Part shown: positions 6,178 to 7,318 of the stretch, in pieces
How the letters are laid out: the number at the start of each line of letters is the position of its first letter
Position numbering within the stretch: position 1 is the first letter of the stretch
From: Planctomycetia bacterium
Lineage (GTDB): Bacteria; Planctomycetota; Phycisphaerae; Phycisphaerales; UBA1924
Reading direction: 5' to 3'
Length of the DNA: 7,318 nt
Assembly: GCA_005776545.1 (NCBI GenBank)
Contig: SXOY01000356.1
Coordinates: forward strand, 1-7,318
The notes under the pieces: generated by a model
The model's input: only the letters and a program-made list of their open reading frames with translations
The model's database searches: none
What the model was told of the DNA's origin: nothing
Translations under genes and position numbers: made by a program

Positions 6178-6741
6178 TCAGCGTAATTCCGGGTCAAGGA
6201 GTTCTGCCAGTTTAGAAAGGCACCGCTGCCGCGTAGGGCCAACACTCCCGACCGGAATCTGGAGTGATTCCGATATAGTCCTATAATCAACATCTTGGCG
6301 ACCGCCAAACAGCATTCGCAGGAGTTTTTCGCATTGCCCACCTAACTCACGCAGCCCTGTTTCAACGGCTTGTGCACGCTCCAGTGCTAATAAATTATCG
6401 GGATCTAACGCATCTTGCTCGGTGGCTTCCTGATTCAAACGAGCCTTCTTTGAAACCCGCCAAGATTCCCTGGTCGCTGTTGTGATTACCCACTTGGTAA
6501 ATGCTTTGCCGTCCCGCACCGAATGAAGATGTTTGATAATTGCCACAAATGTGTTCTGGAACACATCTTCTCGCAATTCCGGCGGCAATCCAGCCCGACT
6601 GGCAATGGCATACACCAGCGAACTGTAGTTAGAAACTAGCTCTTCCCAGGCTCGACTCTCACCTGCCAGACAACGTTGAATGAGCGCGGAATTCGCATCC
6701 GATTGCTCAGGATCAGGAGGTTGATGGGACGGCTTAGTCAT
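6178..6741 (-). CDS. ECF-type sigma-70 family RNA polymerase sigma factor (187 aa)
   Basis: The two-domain size fits extracytoplasmic-function sigma factors. Region 2 covers about 17-97, with WEELVSNYSSLVYAIA for core binding, EDVFQNTFVAI and an FTKWVITTATRESWR segment for -10 recognition. Region 4 covers about 125-182, with a helix-turn-helix in YRTISESLQIPVGSVGPTRQ for -35 recognition. The GSVGPTR turn (165-171) is distinctive and occurs in a subset of planctomycete and actinobacterial sigma factors. It should direct RNA polymerase to a small regulon, possibly its own operon. As first gene of the operon it is followed by the likely anti-sigma and by two proteases. The ATG at 6741 is the first possible start, because an in-frame TAG lies five codons upstream; no strong ribosome site is visible. 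Confidence 0.94.
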   Translation of the reverse strand: MTKPSHQPPDPEQSDANSALIQRCLAGESRAWEELVSNYSSLVYAIASRAGLPPELREDVFQNTFVAIIKHLHSVRDGKAFTKWVITTATRESWRVSKKARLNQEATEQDALDPDNLLALERAQAVETGLRELGGQCEKLLRMLFGGRQDVDYRTISESLQIPVGSVGPTRQRCLSKLAELLDPELR

Positions 6742-6751
6742 ACGTATTTCG

Positions 6752-6766
6752 GGCTAGACAATAGCC
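6752..6766. repeat. Short inverted repeat just upstream of the sigma gene (possible operator)
   Basis: GGCTA (6752-6756) and TAGCC (6762-6766) are reverse complements with a 5-base centre, 11 bases upstream of the sigma ATG. The size suits an operator half-site pair or a small leader hairpin. Five-base arms also arise by chance, so this is weak. Confidence 0.22.
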
Positions 6767-6800
6767 GGATCAGAAAAAGCGGAAGTCGGTGTATTTATGC

Positions 6801-6817
6801 GGTCCTCAAATGGTCCT
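6801..6817. repeat. Tandem GGTCCT hexamer, 11-bp period
   Basis: GGTCCT occurs at 6801-6806 and again at 6812-6817, start to start 11 bases, close to one helical turn. Read toward the sigma gene it is AGGACC twice, 60-76 bases before the ATG, where an activator site or a promoter element could lie. Confidence 0.25.
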
Positions 6818-6868
6818 GAAAGAAGACACTGGTTTTGAACCGCAGAACACCCAATCTGATTTTTCCCC

Positions 6869-6920
6869 ACCGGCGAGGCGTCGTTGTTCACGGCGCCTCG
6901 TCGGTTTCTTGTTTTTGTTT
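6869..6920 (+). terminator. Strong Rho-independent terminator on the plus strand
   Basis: A 15-bp stem is formed by 6869-6883 (begins ACCGGCGAGGCG) and 6891-6905 (ends CGCCTCGTCGGT). All positions pair, two as G-U wobbles, with a 7-base loop. A T-rich tail follows (TTTCTT, then GTTTTTGTTT) to 6920. On the minus strand the stem is followed by GGGGAAAAA, so only plus-strand function makes sense. No recognisable plus-strand gene lies before it, since the sigma gene upstream is on the other strand. Confidence 0.82.
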
Positions 6921-7070
6921 GGTCTCTACAAATTTCAATCGTCCGGGAACCGTACAGACTGGCTCAGCGAATAGGGTCTGGAACAATAGTGTGAAGATAA
7001 GACTTGCATTGGTGTCGTTTTTTGTCACAATCTAGACCGGTTGCCCGCTGGAACGTTTGAGAGACTCAAT

Positions 7071-7318
7071 ATGAAGAAAATCGCTGTATTGCTGCTGAGC
7101 GGCGTTGCTGCCGCCTCGGCTTCTGCTGGTCCCATAGAAATTGCGCCCGAAGCGGTGCGCTCCGAGCCAACATCGTTGGCCGGACGTTGGTTTCGCACGC
7201 AAATGGAGGCACAACAAGATACTCGCAAGGTCATGCCGCCGTGGGAGACGTTGGCGTATTCAAGCGGGTTCGAGTTCCCGCAAGGACCGATCAATGCCTG
7301 TTACGCCAAAGACACTCC
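7071..7318 (+). CDS. Exported hypothetical protein, N-terminal part (runs off the window)
   Basis: The frame is open from the ATG at 7071 to the window end: 82 codons with no stop. Residues 1-19 form a clear Sec signal peptide (MKKIAVLLLSGVAAASASA, cleavage near ASA|G). The following 63 residues are soluble in character, with aromatic and Pro-rich patches (LAGRWFRTQ, VMPPWETLAY, GFEFPQGPINACYA). No domain can be named from this fragment. A GAGAG lies about 7 bases before the ATG as a modest ribosome site. The style matches surface or periplasmic proteins of Phycisphaerae, and a relation to the divergent protease operon is not shown. Confidence 0.78.
   Translation, partial: MKKIAVLLLSGVAAASASAGPIEIAPEAVRSEPTSLAGRWFRTQMEAQQDTRKVMPPWETLAYSSGFEFPQGPINACYAKDT

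Larger units (their letters stand above)
6742..7070. other. 329-nt intergenic region, divergent upstream of the sigma operon
   Basis: No protein gene is supported on either strand. The stretch holds a short inverted repeat and a tandem hexamer near the sigma start, a strong plus-strand terminator (6869-6920), and the leader of the exported-protein gene at 7071. Small open frames that cross it run through the terminator hairpin and look non-coding. No tRNA T-loop or acceptor pairing was found. Confidence 0.6.

Noticed and set aside
6742..6905. A tRNA or tmRNA 3' end before the orphan terminator, suggested by a GGTTTTGAACC segment
   Set aside because: The TTCRA T-loop signature is missing, and no acceptor stem, anticodon arm or CCA-like end could be paired.
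6789..6974. 61-codon plus-strand open frame in the intergenic region
   Set aside because: It reads straight through the strong terminator hairpin and T-tail, has no ribosome site and its product has no protein-like pattern.
6980..7003. GGAAC followed 16 bases later by GAC as an ECF-type promoter that the operon's sigma might use
   Set aside because: The -10 part is only three bases and does not fit a known ECF consensus well; one site cannot define the motif.
7004..7031. TTGCAT and CACAAT 16 bases apart as a promoter for the gene at 7071
   Set aside because: The -35 matches consensus at only 3 of 6 positions and the -10 is weak, so such pairs are expected by chance in an intergenic region.
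1..7318. CRISPR array or Cas gene that would make the operon a type III-E locus
   Set aside because: No regularly spaced repeats and no Cas-like protein were seen anywhere in the window.
1..7318. Insertion sequence, integrase or attachment site marking a mobile island
   Set aside because: No transposase, recombinase, terminal inverted repeats or target duplications were found.

Overview
The window most likely comes from a planctomycete, probably of the Phycisphaerae. Three things suggest this. The exported proteins have a characteristic style: short Ala/Ser-rich signal peptides, and a DTNGNGRVDE-type calcium-like loop beside the subtilase histidine. The sigma factor carries a GPTR-type region 4. 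A small lipoprotein resembles ones I associate with that class. This is inference from protein character, since no rRNA or other phylogenetic marker is present.

Layout. Positions 1-659 (+) hold the 3' part of a PLP-dependent aminotransferase of the kynurenine/methionine aminotransferase type. It converges on a small lipoprotein gene (726-1013, -), and a strong hairpin terminator lies between the two. A divergent intergenic region (1014-1238) follows. It has a plausible sigma-70 promoter and a start-site palindrome for the lipoprotein, and a sigma-28-like box ahead of a small YjfB-like putative motility gene (1239-1433, +).

The core of the window is a four-gene minus-strand operon from 6741 down to 1448. 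The order is an ECF-type sigma factor, a 200-residue protein with an anti-sigma-like N-terminus and a beta-rich C-terminus, a 945-residue TPR-CHAT caspase-like protease, and a secreted subtilisin-family (S8) serine protease. The last two junctions are ATGA stop/start overlaps, so genes 2 to 4 are probably translationally coupled. The sigma gene is separated from gene 2 by a 76-nt gap bracketed by an inverted repeat.

Upstream of the operon, a 329-nt stretch (6742-7070) contains possible operator elements and a very strong plus-strand terminator with no recognisable gene before it. The window ends with the start of an exported hypothetical protein (7071 onward, +).

Hypothesis. The operon looks like a protease-gated transcription circuit. 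A TPR-CHAT peptidase senses a partner or signal through its TPRs and may cleave or displace the 200-residue protein. That would free the sigma factor, with an exported S8 protease as a further effector or signal processor. The gene logic resembles the type III-E CRISPR Craspase module (TPR-CHAT Csx29, Csx30, RpoE-like sigma), but no CRISPR array or Cas protein is visible here. This is inference from gene order and domain content.
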